Shown here in pieces: positions 29,017 through 38,377 of a stretch of DNA of 64,000 nt. This DNA comes from an uncultured Fidelibacterota bacterium (GTDB taxonomy: Bacteria > Fidelibacterota > Marinisomatia > Marinisomatales > UBA1611): the NCBI GenBank assembly GCA_913043235.1, contig CAJWLO010000004.1, positions 18,351 to 82,350 on the forward strand, in the 5' to 3' direction. How positions within the stretch are numbered: position 1 is the stretch's first letter; every line of letters starts with the position of its first letter. The notes beneath the pieces are model-generated. The model was given only the letters and a program-made list of their open reading frames with translations, searched no databases and was not told the origin of the DNA. A program made the translations under genes and the position numbers.

Positions 29017-30694
29017 CGCTTCTATTATTTTAACTCATTCCATATTGGTTTTCCCCGCCAGTTCTGATCCCGTATTCAGTAAAAATGGCATGGTGGTCTC
29101 TACTAGCCGCCAGGCTTCTGAAGCCGGGATAGAAATTCTAAAAAAAGGTGGTAATGCTGTTGATGCTGCAGTAACTATCGGTTTTGTATTAGCGGTTACT
29201 TCATCTTCAAATGGGAATATTGGTGGTGGTGGTTTCATGGTTGGGGCAATGTCTGATAATACTATGTTTACATTAGATTACCGGGAAAAAGCACCTTTAG
29301 CCGCTCACCAAGACATGTACCTTGATCCAGATGGAAACATAGTTGAAGGCATGTCTCTCTATAGTCGTGCAGCCTGTGGTGTTCCAGGAAGTGTGGATGG
29401 CTTATTAAAAGCTCTGAGAGATCATGGATCAGGAAATATCAGTCGTCGACAAGTCCTGGCTCCTGCTATTCGACTGGCTTTAAAAGGATATCATCTCTCT
29501 CATTATGAAGCAACAAGATTAAATAATAACCAGGATCTTTTTGAGATGAATGAAGCGGCGGCAAAAATATTTGTTCGAAAAGATGAACGCCTCTGGCAGG
29601 CAGGAGATCGATTGGTCCAGCTAGAACTGGCTAATACCTTGAAACGAATCAGTAAGCTTGGAAGGGACGGGTTTTATAAAGGACATGTCGCTGATTTAAT
29701 TGTAGCTGAAATGAAACGTGGGAACGGTCTTATTTCTTATAAAGACCTGGAAAATTATTCATCTGTGTATCGTACACCTATAACTGGTACATTCCATGAA
29801 TATGGTATTTTATCCATGGGACCTCCAAGCTCTGGAGGAGCTTTATTGGTCAATATGATGAACATGCTGGAAAATTATACCTTAGATACCTTAGGTTGGA
29901 ACTCTTCTGATTACGTGCATCTGCTAACAGAGATAGAGCGTCGGGCATATGCAGATAGGGCAGAACATTTTGGTGATCCAGATTATTGGGCAGTACCATT
30001 AGATATGCTCACTTCCAAGACCTATGCTGCATCCCGGTCAAAGGACATATCCATGAATAAGGCCACACTCAGCTCCACAATATCTGCCAGTGAACCTTTC
30101 AGCAATGAGAGCAGGGAAACTACTCATTATTCTGTGGTAGATAAGGATGGGAATGCTGTCAGTGTCACCACAACCATAAACTTGAGTTACGGAGGCGGGC
30201 ATCTTGTAGCTGGTGCAGGTTTTTTCTTAAATAATGAAATGGATGATTTTTCATCCAAACCTGGTGTGCCGAATGCATTCGAACTTGTGGGAAATAAAGC
30301 TAATTCCATTCAATCAGGAAAACGCCCTCTAAGCTCTATGACTCCGACTATAGTTTTAAAAGACAAAAAACCATACCTTGTTATTGGATCTCCTGGAGGA
30401 TCAACCATCATTACCACAACCATGCAAGTGATTTTAAATGTGGTCATATTCAGAATGGATATAAAAGAAGCTGTTTCTTCTCCACGGTTTCATTCTCAAT
30501 GGCTACCGGATGTAATTATGATGGAACCTCGAGGATTATCAAAGGATGTGATAAAAAATCTTACATCAAGGGGTCATACTTTAATCCCTTATCGCTGGGG
30601 GTATATTGGCGAGGCCAATGGAATTCTTATTGATAAAAATGGATTCTATGGCGGCGGGGATAGCCGAGGGGAAACAAGTTCCGTAGGATATTAG
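28988..30694 (+). CDS. ggt: Gamma-glutamyltransferase
   Basis: 568 residues with a signal peptide (MKLSKFIKISASIILTHSI) for periplasmic export. The autocleavage site and nucleophile Thr are in SRETTHYSVVDKDGNAVSV (Thr about 377), which separates large and small subunits. GGGGFMV, DYREKAP and RPLSSMTPTIV are conserved substrate contacts. It hydrolyses gamma-glutamyl bonds, for example in glutathione, releasing glutamate, which the DAACS carrier two genes upstream could import (inference). Overlaps the CoA-transferase by 29 bases. Confidence 0.94.
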   Translation: MKLSKFIKISASIILTHSILVFPASSDPVFSKNGMVVSTSRQASEAGIEILKKGGNAVDAAVTIGFVLAVTSSSNGNIGGGGFMVGAMSDNTMFTLDYREKAPLAAHQDMYLDPDGNIVEGMSLYSRAACGVPGSVDGLLKALRDHGSGNISRRQVLAPAIRLALKGYHLSHYEATRLNNNQDLFEMNEAAAKIFVRKDERLWQAGDRLVQLELANTLKRISKLGRDGFYKGHVADLIVAEMKRGNGLISYKDLENYSSVYRTPITGTFHEYGILSMGPPSSGGALLVNMMNMLENYTLDTLGWNSSDYVHLLTEIERRAYADRAEHFGDPDYWAVPLDMLTSKTYAASRSKDISMNKATLSSTISASEPFSNESRETTHYSVVDKDGNAVSVTTTINLSYGGGHLVAGAGFFLNNEMDDFSSKPGVPNAFELVGNKANSIQSGKRPLSSMTPTIVLKDKKPYLVIGSPGGSTIITTTMQVILNVVIFRMDIKEAVSSPRFHSQWLPDVIMMEPRGLSKDVIKNLTSRGHTLIPYRWGYIGEANGILIDKNGFYGGGDSRGETSSVGY

Positions 30695-30786
30695 CCTATA
30701 ATAAAATTCACTACCCCGAGTAATTCATTGATTATAAATAAATTAAACAAATAGTCTACTTTTCCTTTAAAAAGGGAAATATTTTC

Positions 30787-31947
30787 TTAGCCAAGAATAT
30801 TCTCAACTAGGTTAAGATAAATGGATGTTCCCACAGAAAGTGCTTTTTCATCCATATTAAAGTGGGAGCAATGGTGGGGAGTACTAAATTGGTTCTGCCC
30901 ATCGGGCGCAGAACCCACAAAGAAAAAACAACCAGGAATCTTTTGTAGATAATAAGAAAAGTCTTCACCACCCATGGATAAATAAGGTTCCCCTGCGCCT
31001 GAATCCACAACATCTTGTGCAGCTTTCAATACATTTCTAACTGGTTCGGCATAATTAATGGTCGGAGGATAACCTTTTTTATAATTAAATGTGATTTTAG
31101 CACCAAAAGACCTAGAAACGCCATCAATGACTTCTTCCATCCGCCGTCGTATCATAGAACGGTTTTCTTTGGTATAAGCCCTTGTCGTACCTGCCAGATA
31201 GACCTTATCCGCAATAATATTAAAATTATGTCCACCTTTGATCTTCCCAACAGTGATGACAGTGCTCTGCAATGGATTGGTATTCCTGCTGACAATCGTT
31301 TGCAAGGCTTGTATTAAATGAGCTGCTACAACCACGGCATCCACTGTCCCTTGGGGTGTAGCACCATGTCCACCAACCCCCTCGATAATGATATCGAACA
31401 AATCTGCTGCCGCCAAAACGGGTCCTTCTTTTACCCCAACTTCGCCCAAGGGTTGATAATTCCAAACATGAATTCCGTAAATCTCATCTACTCCTTCCAG
31501 ACAGCCATCTTGTATCATATATTGGGCACCGCCTCCGCCCTCTTCTGCAGGTTGAAAGATAAATCGAATTGAGCCAGACAGTGTATGGTCCATTTGAGAC
31601 AAAATTTTTGCCGCACCCAAAAGCATGGCCATATGGCCGTCATGACCACAAGCATGCATGACTCCATCGTGCTTCGATGAAAATGGTAGTCCGCTTGTTT
31701 CCTGAATTGGTAGTGCATCCATATCTGCTCTCAATGCGATGGTTGGCCCTTTACCAAACTTCAAATCTGCCGTAACACCTGTTTTGCCTACACCTGTTTT
31801 AGGTGACAAGCCAAACGATATAAGCGTTTCTGCAATGACACTGGCTGTGCGATGTTCCTTAAATCCTAATTCGGGGTATTGATGAAAATCTCTTCGCCAT
31901 TGAACTAGAATATCTTTAATAGCTTCAACTTCAGGTCTAACATTCAT
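30787..31947 (-). CDS. M20-family amidohydrolase (IAA-amino acid/hippurate hydrolase-like)
   Basis: 386 residues. Metal ligands lie in MHACGHDGHMAMLLGAAKIL (about 97) and the catalytic Glu pair in QPAEEGGGGAQ (about 132); the lid domain contains GGHGATPQGTVD. The family removes acyl groups from amino acids. It converges with ggt, with 92 bases between. A weak bulged hairpin (TTTCC...GGAAA) near 30761-30780 may end both transcripts. Confidence 0.92.
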   Translation of the reverse strand: MNVRPEVEAIKDILVQWRRDFHQYPELGFKEHRTASVIAETLISFGLSPKTGVGKTGVTADLKFGKGPTIALRADMDALPIQETSGLPFSSKHDGVMHACGHDGHMAMLLGAAKILSQMDHTLSGSIRFIFQPAEEGGGGAQYMIQDGCLEGVDEIYGIHVWNYQPLGEVGVKEGPVLAAADLFDIIIEGVGGHGATPQGTVDAVVVAAHLIQALQTIVSRNTNPLQSTVITVGKIKGGHNFNIIADKVYLAGTTRAYTKENRSMIRRRMEEVIDGVSRSFGAKITFNYKKGYPPTINYAEPVRNVLKAAQDVVDSGAGEPYLSMGGEDFSYYLQKIPGCFFFVGSAPDGQNQFSTPHHCSHFNMDEKALSVGTSIYLNLVENILG

Positions 31948-32022
31948 GATTTAAATCCTTTTAGAAATAGTTAAATTAATTAAGCTATATTTTATATTCA
32001 GTTAAACATCAACTAAATACTA

Positions 32023-33066
32023 TTATTTGGTTCTGGTTACCAACTGACCACACCCGGCATCAATTTCTACACCTTTACTCCAGCGAACCGTGACCGGGAA
32101 GGGCGCTTTTTCTAGTATAGACAGGAAAGATTGAATATTTTCATCTTTTGGCCGGACATAGTCTCTGCCGGTCTTATTATATGGAATAACATTCAATTTA
32201 CAATTAATAGATGAAAGCATTACCAACAAACGTTGGGCATCCTCAATTTTTTCGTTGATATCTTTCATGAGCACATATTCAAAGGTAACCCGAGTTTTAT
32301 TCTCTAAGGTATAATTTCGGGCTACTGAAATCAACTCATCCAATGGTTGTGTTGCGGAGATAGGCATTATCCTTATCCTCTGCTCCTGATTTGATGCATT
32401 TAAACTTATCGCCAGTTTATATTTATGTGCTTCAATACTGAATTGTTTTATTTTTGAGATAATACCAGCGGTGGAAATTGTAATCCGTTTTGACCCCATA
32501 TTTATTCCATCAGGATCATGAAGTAAATCTGCTGCTGCAATAACGTTTTTGTAATTTAAAAGTGGTTCACCCATGCCCATAAAAACCACATTGTTGATAG
32601 GACCAAAGCTTAATTTTTTAAGCTGGAGAAATTGATCTACAATTTCACCAATTGATAAATTCTGTACAAAACCCATTGTAGCTGTTGCACAGAAATCACA
32701 GTTTACAGCACAACCCACTTGTGTGGATAAGCAAATTGTGTTTCGACTCCCATCTTTCATCAAAACAGATTCTATTTGATTCCCATTCTGTAGCTGAAAA
32801 AGGAATTTTTTTGTCCGTTTAGAACCAGAATCAGATTGTGCAACCTGAATCAAAGGGTGTACAATTGCCGAATTTTTTACCTGATTACGAAACCGGGCAG
32901 GTAAATCCGTCATTTCATCAATTGTATCTTTTTTCTGGTGGTACAGCCAATCAAATAATTGTCTACCTCTATAAGATTGCTCACCCAAAGATACTGCAAA
33001 TGATTCCAGCTGTGTTTTGGACATCCCCACAAGGGCTTGATATTTAAGATTCTGGGAATGATTCAT
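32023..33066 (-). CDS. rlmN: 23S rRNA / tRNA adenine C2-methyltransferase RlmN
   Basis: 347 residues. Radical SAM motif CxxxCxxC in GCAVNCDFCATATMG (about 118), the family stretch NVVFMGMGEPLLNYKNV, and the C-terminal catalytic Cys in AGCGQLV. N-terminal YRGRQLFDWLYHQKK is also typical. It methylates A2503 of 23S rRNA and A37 of some tRNAs. Divergent from moxR. Confidence 0.96.
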   Translation of the reverse strand: MNHSQNLKYQALVGMSKTQLESFAVSLGEQSYRGRQLFDWLYHQKKDTIDEMTDLPARFRNQVKNSAIVHPLIQVAQSDSGSKRTKKFLFQLQNGNQIESVLMKDGSRNTICLSTQVGCAVNCDFCATATMGFVQNLSIGEIVDQFLQLKKLSFGPINNVVFMGMGEPLLNYKNVIAAADLLHDPDGINMGSKRITISTAGIISKIKQFSIEAHKYKLAISLNASNQEQRIRIMPISATQPLDELISVARNYTLENKTRVTFEYVLMKDINEKIEDAQRLLVMLSSINCKLNVIPYNKTGRDYVRPKDENIQSFLSILEKAPFPVTVRWSKGVEIDAGCGQLVTRTK

Positions 33067-33234
33067 GATCAGGAATTTCTTATTTCCGCTACGATTCTAA
33101 AATGCCAAATATTTATTTAATTTTTTTATAATATGTAATTGATTTCAGTGTAGGTTAATCACTTTTACGGTGGATTGGAGTGCGGTAAGTTTTGCCCCAT
33201 TCACCCTGATAATACTAAACATAAAAACTTTTAT

Positions 33235-34230
33235 ATGACTGATACAACACAAGATCTTGTAATCCTTGATAAACTTAAAGATTCGCGAAATCAATTTTTC
33301 AACGAAATTGGTAAAGTGGTCATAGGACAGAGAAAAATTCTTGACCATATGCTTATCGCTCTATTATCCAAGGGCCATACTCTGCTTGTGGGTGTACCTG
33401 GTCTCGCTAAAACATTATTAATCAAATCTTTGGCGGATGTATTGGATTTATCTTTCAAACGTATTCAATTCACACCAGATTTGATGCCCAGCGATATAAC
33501 CGGCACAGAACTGATCGATATTGATCCTACTACTGATCAGAGGTCCTTCCGTTTTTATAAGGGACCGGTCTTTGGCAATATCATTTTGGCAGATGAGATC
33601 AATCGTACTCCTCCAAAAACCCAGGCAGCCCTGCTGGAAGCTATGCAGGAGCATAAAGTCACTGCTGCTGGTCATACCTACAATCTGGAAGAGCCTTTCT
33701 TTGTAATGGCCACCCAGAATCCCATTGAACAGGAAGGAACGTACCCGCTGCCAGAAGCACAGCTGGATCGCTTCATGTTTAACCTGAAGATTGATTATCC
33801 CACAATAGGTGAAGAAATAGAAATTGTTCAGAGTACCACTGCCAGTGAACCGTTTAAATTAGACAAAGTTATGTCAATTCATGAAATTTTATCCTATCAG
33901 AATCTGGTACTTCGCGTACCCATCGCAGAAAATGTGATTGAATTTGCCGTGAAATTGGTATCGGCCACACGATCAAAAAGTGAATTTTCGCCAGATTTTA
34001 TTCGACAGTGGGTAGACTGGGGTGCGGGCCCTCGGGCATCTCAATATCTTGTTTTAGGCGCAAAGGCAAAAGCTTTGTTGGATGGACGCCCTACCCCAGA
34101 CATCAATGATATTTGTGAACTGGCATTACCCGTTCTTCGTCATCGGGTTTTACCAAATTTTAATGCCGAAGCGGAAGGCATGAAAGTGGATGATATCCTT
34201 AACCAATTATTGGATCATTTCACAGTATAA
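33235..34230 (+). CDS. MoxR-family AAA+ ATPase
   Basis: The track starts at a TTG (33175), but the ATG at 33235 begins a normal MoxR N-terminus (MTDTTQDLVILDKLKDSRN), about 331 residues. Walker A VGVPGLAKT (about 50), Walker B IILADEINRTPPKTQAAL, and sensor MATQNPIEQEGTYPLPEAQ are clear. MoxR proteins act as chaperones that activate partner proteins with vWA domains. A DUF58 gene follows after two bases. Confidence 0.93.
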   Translation: MTDTTQDLVILDKLKDSRNQFFNEIGKVVIGQRKILDHMLIALLSKGHTLLVGVPGLAKTLLIKSLADVLDLSFKRIQFTPDLMPSDITGTELIDIDPTTDQRSFRFYKGPVFGNIILADEINRTPPKTQAALLEAMQEHKVTAAGHTYNLEEPFFVMATQNPIEQEGTYPLPEAQLDRFMFNLKIDYPTIGEEIEIVQSTTASEPFKLDKVMSIHEILSYQNLVLRVPIAENVIEFAVKLVSATRSKSEFSPDFIRQWVDWGAGPRASQYLVLGAKAKALLDGRPTPDINDICELALPVLRHRVLPNFNAEAEGMKVDDILNQLLDHFTV

Positions 34231-34232
34231 AT

Positions 34233-35135
34233 ATGAGCCTAGAATCCGATAAAAGGAAATTCTTGCAACCGGAAACGGTGATTCTATTAAATTCTATGGC
34301 CCTGCGTGCCAAGATGATTGTAGAGGGCTATATTATTGGTCATCACCGCAGTCCCTATCATGGTTTCAGCGTGGAATTTGCTGAACACCGCGCTTATGGA
34401 TCTGGGGATGAAATCCGCCATATCGACTGGCGACTCTACGGTAAAACTGACCGTCTTTATGTTAAACGATATGAAGAGGAAACTAACCTCCGATCGTATC
34501 TGATACTGGATACAAGCCGTTCAATGCAGTATACAAGTGATAATATAACTAAGCTACAATATGGGAATTTTTTGGTCGCAGCATTGTCCTATTTAATGAT
34601 TAATCAACAGGATGCCGCTGGCCTAGTCCAGTTTGATGATAAACTTCGAAGTTTTATTCATCCCAGATCCACACCCAACCACTTGAACACAATTCTTTCC
34701 CGGCTCAATGACAAAACGGCGGGTAAGGACACTCAAATTGAACCAGTACTACATAAAATGGCGGAACGAATAAAAAAACGCGGATTGGTCGTATTGATCT
34801 CGGATTTGTTTGATGACCCGGAGAATGTCATGTCTGGCCTGAAGCACTTTCGCCATAATAAACAAGAGGTAATTGTATTTCATATTTTGGATCGTAAGGA
34901 AGTGGAATTTGATTTCAATAGCAGAACTAAGTTTCTAGATATGGAAACGGGAGATGAGATAACCACCGAACCTTGGCATATTCGATCCAATTATAATGAT
35001 CTCATCAAGGATTTGCAGAATTATTACCAGTCCGAATGCCGTCAGCACCGAATCGATTATTTTAGTCTGTTTACGGATCAAAACCTGGATACTGGCCTTT
35101 CGGAATATTTAAATAAACGGAAAAAAATGGGTTAA
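34233..35135 (+). CDS. DUF58 / vWA-like partner of MoxR
   Basis: 300 residues. DUF58 signature GSGDEIRHIDWRLYGKTD (about 50) followed by a vWA-like MIDAS region LDTSRSMQYTS (about 92). It is coupled to MoxR with a two-base gap. In many bacteria MoxR-DUF58 is followed by Bat/vWA and TPR genes; here the transcript runs into a convergent TPR lipoprotein instead, so the locus is short. Confidence 0.9.
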   Translation: MSLESDKRKFLQPETVILLNSMALRAKMIVEGYIIGHHRSPYHGFSVEFAEHRAYGSGDEIRHIDWRLYGKTDRLYVKRYEEETNLRSYLILDTSRSMQYTSDNITKLQYGNFLVAALSYLMINQQDAAGLVQFDDKLRSFIHPRSTPNHLNTILSRLNDKTAGKDTQIEPVLHKMAERIKKRGLVVLISDLFDDPENVMSGLKHFRHNKQEVIVFHILDRKEVEFDFNSRTKFLDMETGDEITTEPWHIRSNYNDLIKDLQNYYQSECRQHRIDYFSLFTDQNLDTGLSEYLNKRKKMG

Positions 35136-35141
35136 AATTTA

Positions 35142-36254
35142 TTATCCTCCATCGGCTACATCTCTTTTGTAGCGCAAAAGCTCCAACTGCTTTTTATATT
35201 TGGCAGTATTATCAATATCAACCATCATCACTGATTTTATTTTCTTTTCCGCTTTGCGATACCAACGGCTTGCTTCATTGGAATCTTTTTCAAACCCATC
35301 TTCACCGTTTAAGTATTTATCTCCCAATCCCTCATAGGAACCGGCAATGCCCAGAGCTGCTTCAAAATCTTCTTCATTTAAAAAATGTGCTTCTTCAAAA
35401 GCTTTTTCAGCTCCTTCATAATTCTGCATTTGAGTATGAATTACACCTAAATTAAAAAACAGGTCTGCTTTCACAATTCCATCTTCCTCATTGGCAATGG
35501 CATTTTCAAAAACCTGGATAGATTTTTCTTTATTTCCCATATCATAGTAAAGCGATGCCAGCTCCCGCAGGGCTTTGCTATTTGATGGATTGATGACTGT
35601 CGCTTTTTCGTATAAGGGCAGAATTTCCTCTGCTGTCCCTCCAACGCGGGCAATAATCTGTCCGGCAGCAAAATTGGCATCAAAACTTTCCGGGTTTTTG
35701 ATTACAGCTGTCAGGGCAGCATCTTTTGCCGCTTCCTTGTCCCCTAGGTCAAAATAACACTTGGCCAGCGTTGAATAAGTACTGGCATCAGAAGGTTTAA
35801 TTGCGACAGCATTCTGAAAATGCTCAATAGACTTTTCCAAGAATATTTTTTTATTCTCTGCATCTTTTTCAATTTTTTTAAACTGTTCAACTCCCTCATT
35901 AAATTGGTTAGCCCAATAATGCTCTTTGTAATTGTTAACTACTTCCTTCACCGGAAGAAATGTCCCTCGAACTTCTATGGTTTTTTCGGGGTTTAAATCC
36001 ATTGCTAAATCAAACAATTCAACCATTTTTACCCAATGTCCATTTTTAGCATGTATTTCCACTGCCATCACAACCGGTATCTCCGGATTATCAGGCTCTA
36101 CAGCCATTGCTTTGGGTAACCATTCAGCCGCTTTGGGAAAATCCTGCTGTTGTATGGCCAGTTTTGCTGTGGTGTATTCCTGACTGGAACAGGAAAAAAT
36201 TATCATAACTAATACTGTAATTATGGAAAGGAATTTTTTTTCTGTTTTTAACAT
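35142..36254 (-). CDS. TPR-repeat lipoprotein
   Basis: 370 residues. Signal peptide with a lipobox ending at Cys in IIFSCSSQE. At least six TPR units follow (AEWLPKAMAVEPDNPE, STLAKCYFDLGDKEAAKDAALTA, RELASLYYDMGNKEKSIQVFENA, FNLGVIHTQMQNYEGAEKAFEEA). Such proteins scaffold envelope complexes. It converges on the DUF58 gene with a six-base gap; a link to MoxR-DUF58 is possible but not shown. Confidence 0.82.
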   Translation of the reverse strand: MLKTEKKFLSIITVLVMIIFSCSSQEYTTAKLAIQQQDFPKAAEWLPKAMAVEPDNPEIPVVMAVEIHAKNGHWVKMVELFDLAMDLNPEKTIEVRGTFLPVKEVVNNYKEHYWANQFNEGVEQFKKIEKDAENKKIFLEKSIEHFQNAVAIKPSDASTYSTLAKCYFDLGDKEAAKDAALTAVIKNPESFDANFAAGQIIARVGGTAEEILPLYEKATVINPSNSKALRELASLYYDMGNKEKSIQVFENAIANEEDGIVKADLFFNLGVIHTQMQNYEGAEKAFEEAHFLNEEDFEAALGIAGSYEGLGDKYLNGEDGFEKDSNEASRWYRKAEKKIKSVMMVDIDNTAKYKKQLELLRYKRDVADGG

Positions 36255-36361
36255 ATTTTCCTCATTTAAACCAAATATTTATCTTCATTAAATTACCCGA
36301 ATTTTGTCTGTCATTTCAAGCGGTTGTAAAATCAGAATTTTGTTATCTAAAAATTTATAAT

Positions 36362-37336
36362 TTAAATCAGAGTTGATAGTTTCACCTCAGGGCGCGCACC
36401 ATAGTGGGAAATAATCTCTGAACTGGCAGTAGACCCATATGCACCGCACTCCTCCAGGGATTTTCCTTTTGCCAATCCAAATAAAAACCCGGCAGCATAT
36501 AAATCACCAGCTCCTGTTACATCTATGACATTTGGTACAGACTTCGCTTCAATTTCAATCACGGAATCATTATGAATGATTAAAGAGCCTTTCTCTCCGA
36601 TTGTAATTACAGCAATAATACCCAGAGACTTAGCATAGGTAATCGCTTTATCCATATTGGATGTTTCTGCCATAGATAAAATTTCATTTCTATTTGCAAA
36701 AATAATATCAACATCATTTTCAATAAGTTGTTTAAATGATTCACGATGACGGTCGATACAGAATTGATCAGAAAGGGTGAGTGCAATTTGTTGATGATCT
36801 GCTTTACACAAATCAATCATTTTTTTCATCGCCTTTTTGGCATTTTTATTATCCCATAAATACCCTTCCAGGTAGGCTATCTGATGGTTGGTAACATCCT
36901 CCTTTTTTATGTCATCAGGACCAATTAAAGTTCCCGCCCCTAAAAAAGTAGCCATTGTCCGGGTTCCATCTTTTTCCACAAATAATGTGCAACAACCAGT
37001 TGGTGTATTCTGGGATGTGTATCCTAAAGGAAACTTCAATCCCTCCCTTTTCATATCATCTATTAGAAACTGACCAAATGAATCATCTTTTATTTTGCCA
37101 ATAAAACTTCCATTACCTCCAAAGGAGGTAATGCCATACATTGAATTGCCAACCGATCCGCCACCAATCATTTTTTGAATGTTATAGGAATGATGGAGAA
37201 ATTCTTTTTTATCCTCATCAATAAGATTCATGGAATCCCGGATAAAAGCACTTTTTTCTATTTCTTCCTGTGTAGTATATACGATTGCATCTACCATCGC
37301 ATTTCCTATACCAATGATGTCAAGTCTGCTTTTCAT
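36362..37336 (-). CDS. PfkB-family carbohydrate/nucleoside kinase
   Basis: 324 residues. The N-terminal PfkB-type segment (LDIIGIGNAMVDAIVY, then GGSVGNSMYGITSFGG) and the C-terminal signature DVTGAGDLYAAGFLFGLAKG (Asp base about 275) are both seen. The family phosphorylates ribose, adenosine, fructose and similar. The pattern resembles adenosine-kinase-like members, but the substrate is not certain. Divergent from the phosphoesterase gene. Confidence 0.88.
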   Translation of the reverse strand: MKSRLDIIGIGNAMVDAIVYTTQEEIEKSAFIRDSMNLIDEDKKEFLHHSYNIQKMIGGGSVGNSMYGITSFGGNGSFIGKIKDDSFGQFLIDDMKREGLKFPLGYTSQNTPTGCCTLFVEKDGTRTMATFLGAGTLIGPDDIKKEDVTNHQIAYLEGYLWDNKNAKKAMKKMIDLCKADHQQIALTLSDQFCIDRHRESFKQLIENDVDIIFANRNEILSMAETSNMDKAITYAKSLGIIAVITIGEKGSLIIHNDSVIEIEAKSVPNVIDVTGAGDLYAAGFLFGLAKGKSLEECGAYGSTASSEIISHYGARPEVKLSTLI

Positions 37337-37550
37337 ATTTTATTGTTATAAACCAAAGTTATTTTCGGAAAACATAGTTTGTGCCCATACTATCCAATAG
37401 CATAAAATTAAAAAGAAACATTTTAGACTAACATATATAACGCTTTATTTTACAGGTATCTTGCTACCATCTCAATGTGAATTTCGGGCTGATTTCTTAA
37501 TAATTTCTTATCTTGCCATAAAGTTTTATCAAAATGTATATTCAATACTT

Positions 37551-38324
37551 ATGACTGCGAAAACCTTTGCCATCATTACGGATATTCATTCCAATCTGGC
37601 GTCTCTGAACAAGGCTCTAGCCATTATTGAAGACCGGAAGCAAGTTAATCAAATGATTTGTCTTGGGGATTGTTTCTCCTTGGGTGCAGAACCTGAAAAA
37701 ATATTAGAGATACTTCAAAATTTCCCTGATTGCATATTTATCCGGGGAAATCATGATCGTTATTTGGTAGAAAAAATTTGGGAAGATGAATTACCTTCCC
37801 TGGAAGGTATGGATCCTTATGATCCAATATGCAAATCAATCGTTCAGAATGAAAAATGGACTGCAAAAAAGATTGGTGATGGAGGAATCCAATTCATCCA
37901 CAATATGAAAATAGCTCACAGGGAAATCATTGGAAGCACGCTAGTAGAATTTACTCACGCCTGGTATGAGCAGGATGATAAACCTCCAACCGTATCGGAG
38001 GCCCTCCATTGGCGAGACAATGTGATCAAGCAAAACCCGGAAGTGGAAAGAGTTGTTTTTGTGCATGGCCATGTACATGTTCCCAGATACCAAAAAATAG
38101 AAAACCTTACTATTCTGTGCCAAGGTGCTACAGGGTTGCCCTTTGATCTAGACAAACGGGGAGCTGTGGCATTTTTAACCATAAATGGGGATGTGGATTG
38201 GGATGTTGTTCGATACGAGTATGACCATCAATCAACTATAGACGGCCTACAGAAACGAAGACCCCCATTTTATGAGAACCTAACAAATACAATTGAATTC
38301 GCGGCTATTCGCAACGATCTTTAG
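37551..38324 (+). CDS. Calcineurin-like metallophosphoesterase
   Basis: The ATG at 37551 (MTAKTFAIITDIHSNLASL) fits the family; the upstream extension in the track is unlikely. Metal motifs are D-x-H (TDIHSN), GDCFSLG, GNHDR and VHGHVHVPR, in the right order. These enzymes cleave phosphoesters, often of cyclic nucleotides or bis-nucleotides; the substrate is unknown. It lies upstream of the cysteine desulfurase with a 53-base gap. Confidence 0.87.
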   Translation: MTAKTFAIITDIHSNLASLNKALAIIEDRKQVNQMICLGDCFSLGAEPEKILEILQNFPDCIFIRGNHDRYLVEKIWEDELPSLEGMDPYDPICKSIVQNEKWTAKKIGDGGIQFIHNMKIAHREIIGSTLVEFTHAWYEQDDKPPTVSEALHWRDNVIKQNPEVERVVFVHGHVHVPRYQKIENLTILCQGATGLPFDLDKRGAVAFLTINGDVDWDVVRYEYDHQSTIDGLQKRRPPFYENLTNTIEFAAIRNDL

Positions 38325-38377
38325 CCAATTATAATATTTATCGCAGTCGTAATTTGAGCGGCTGATTTCACTCCCCT

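Noticed and set aside
30759-30781. Strong bidirectional terminator between ggt and the M20 gene
   Set aside because: The stem is only five pairs plus a bulge and is AT-rich; too weak to list as a feature.
33175-33234. Upstream TTG start for the MoxR gene
   Set aside because: The added 20 residues do not match the family; the ATG at 33235 begins the usual N-terminus.
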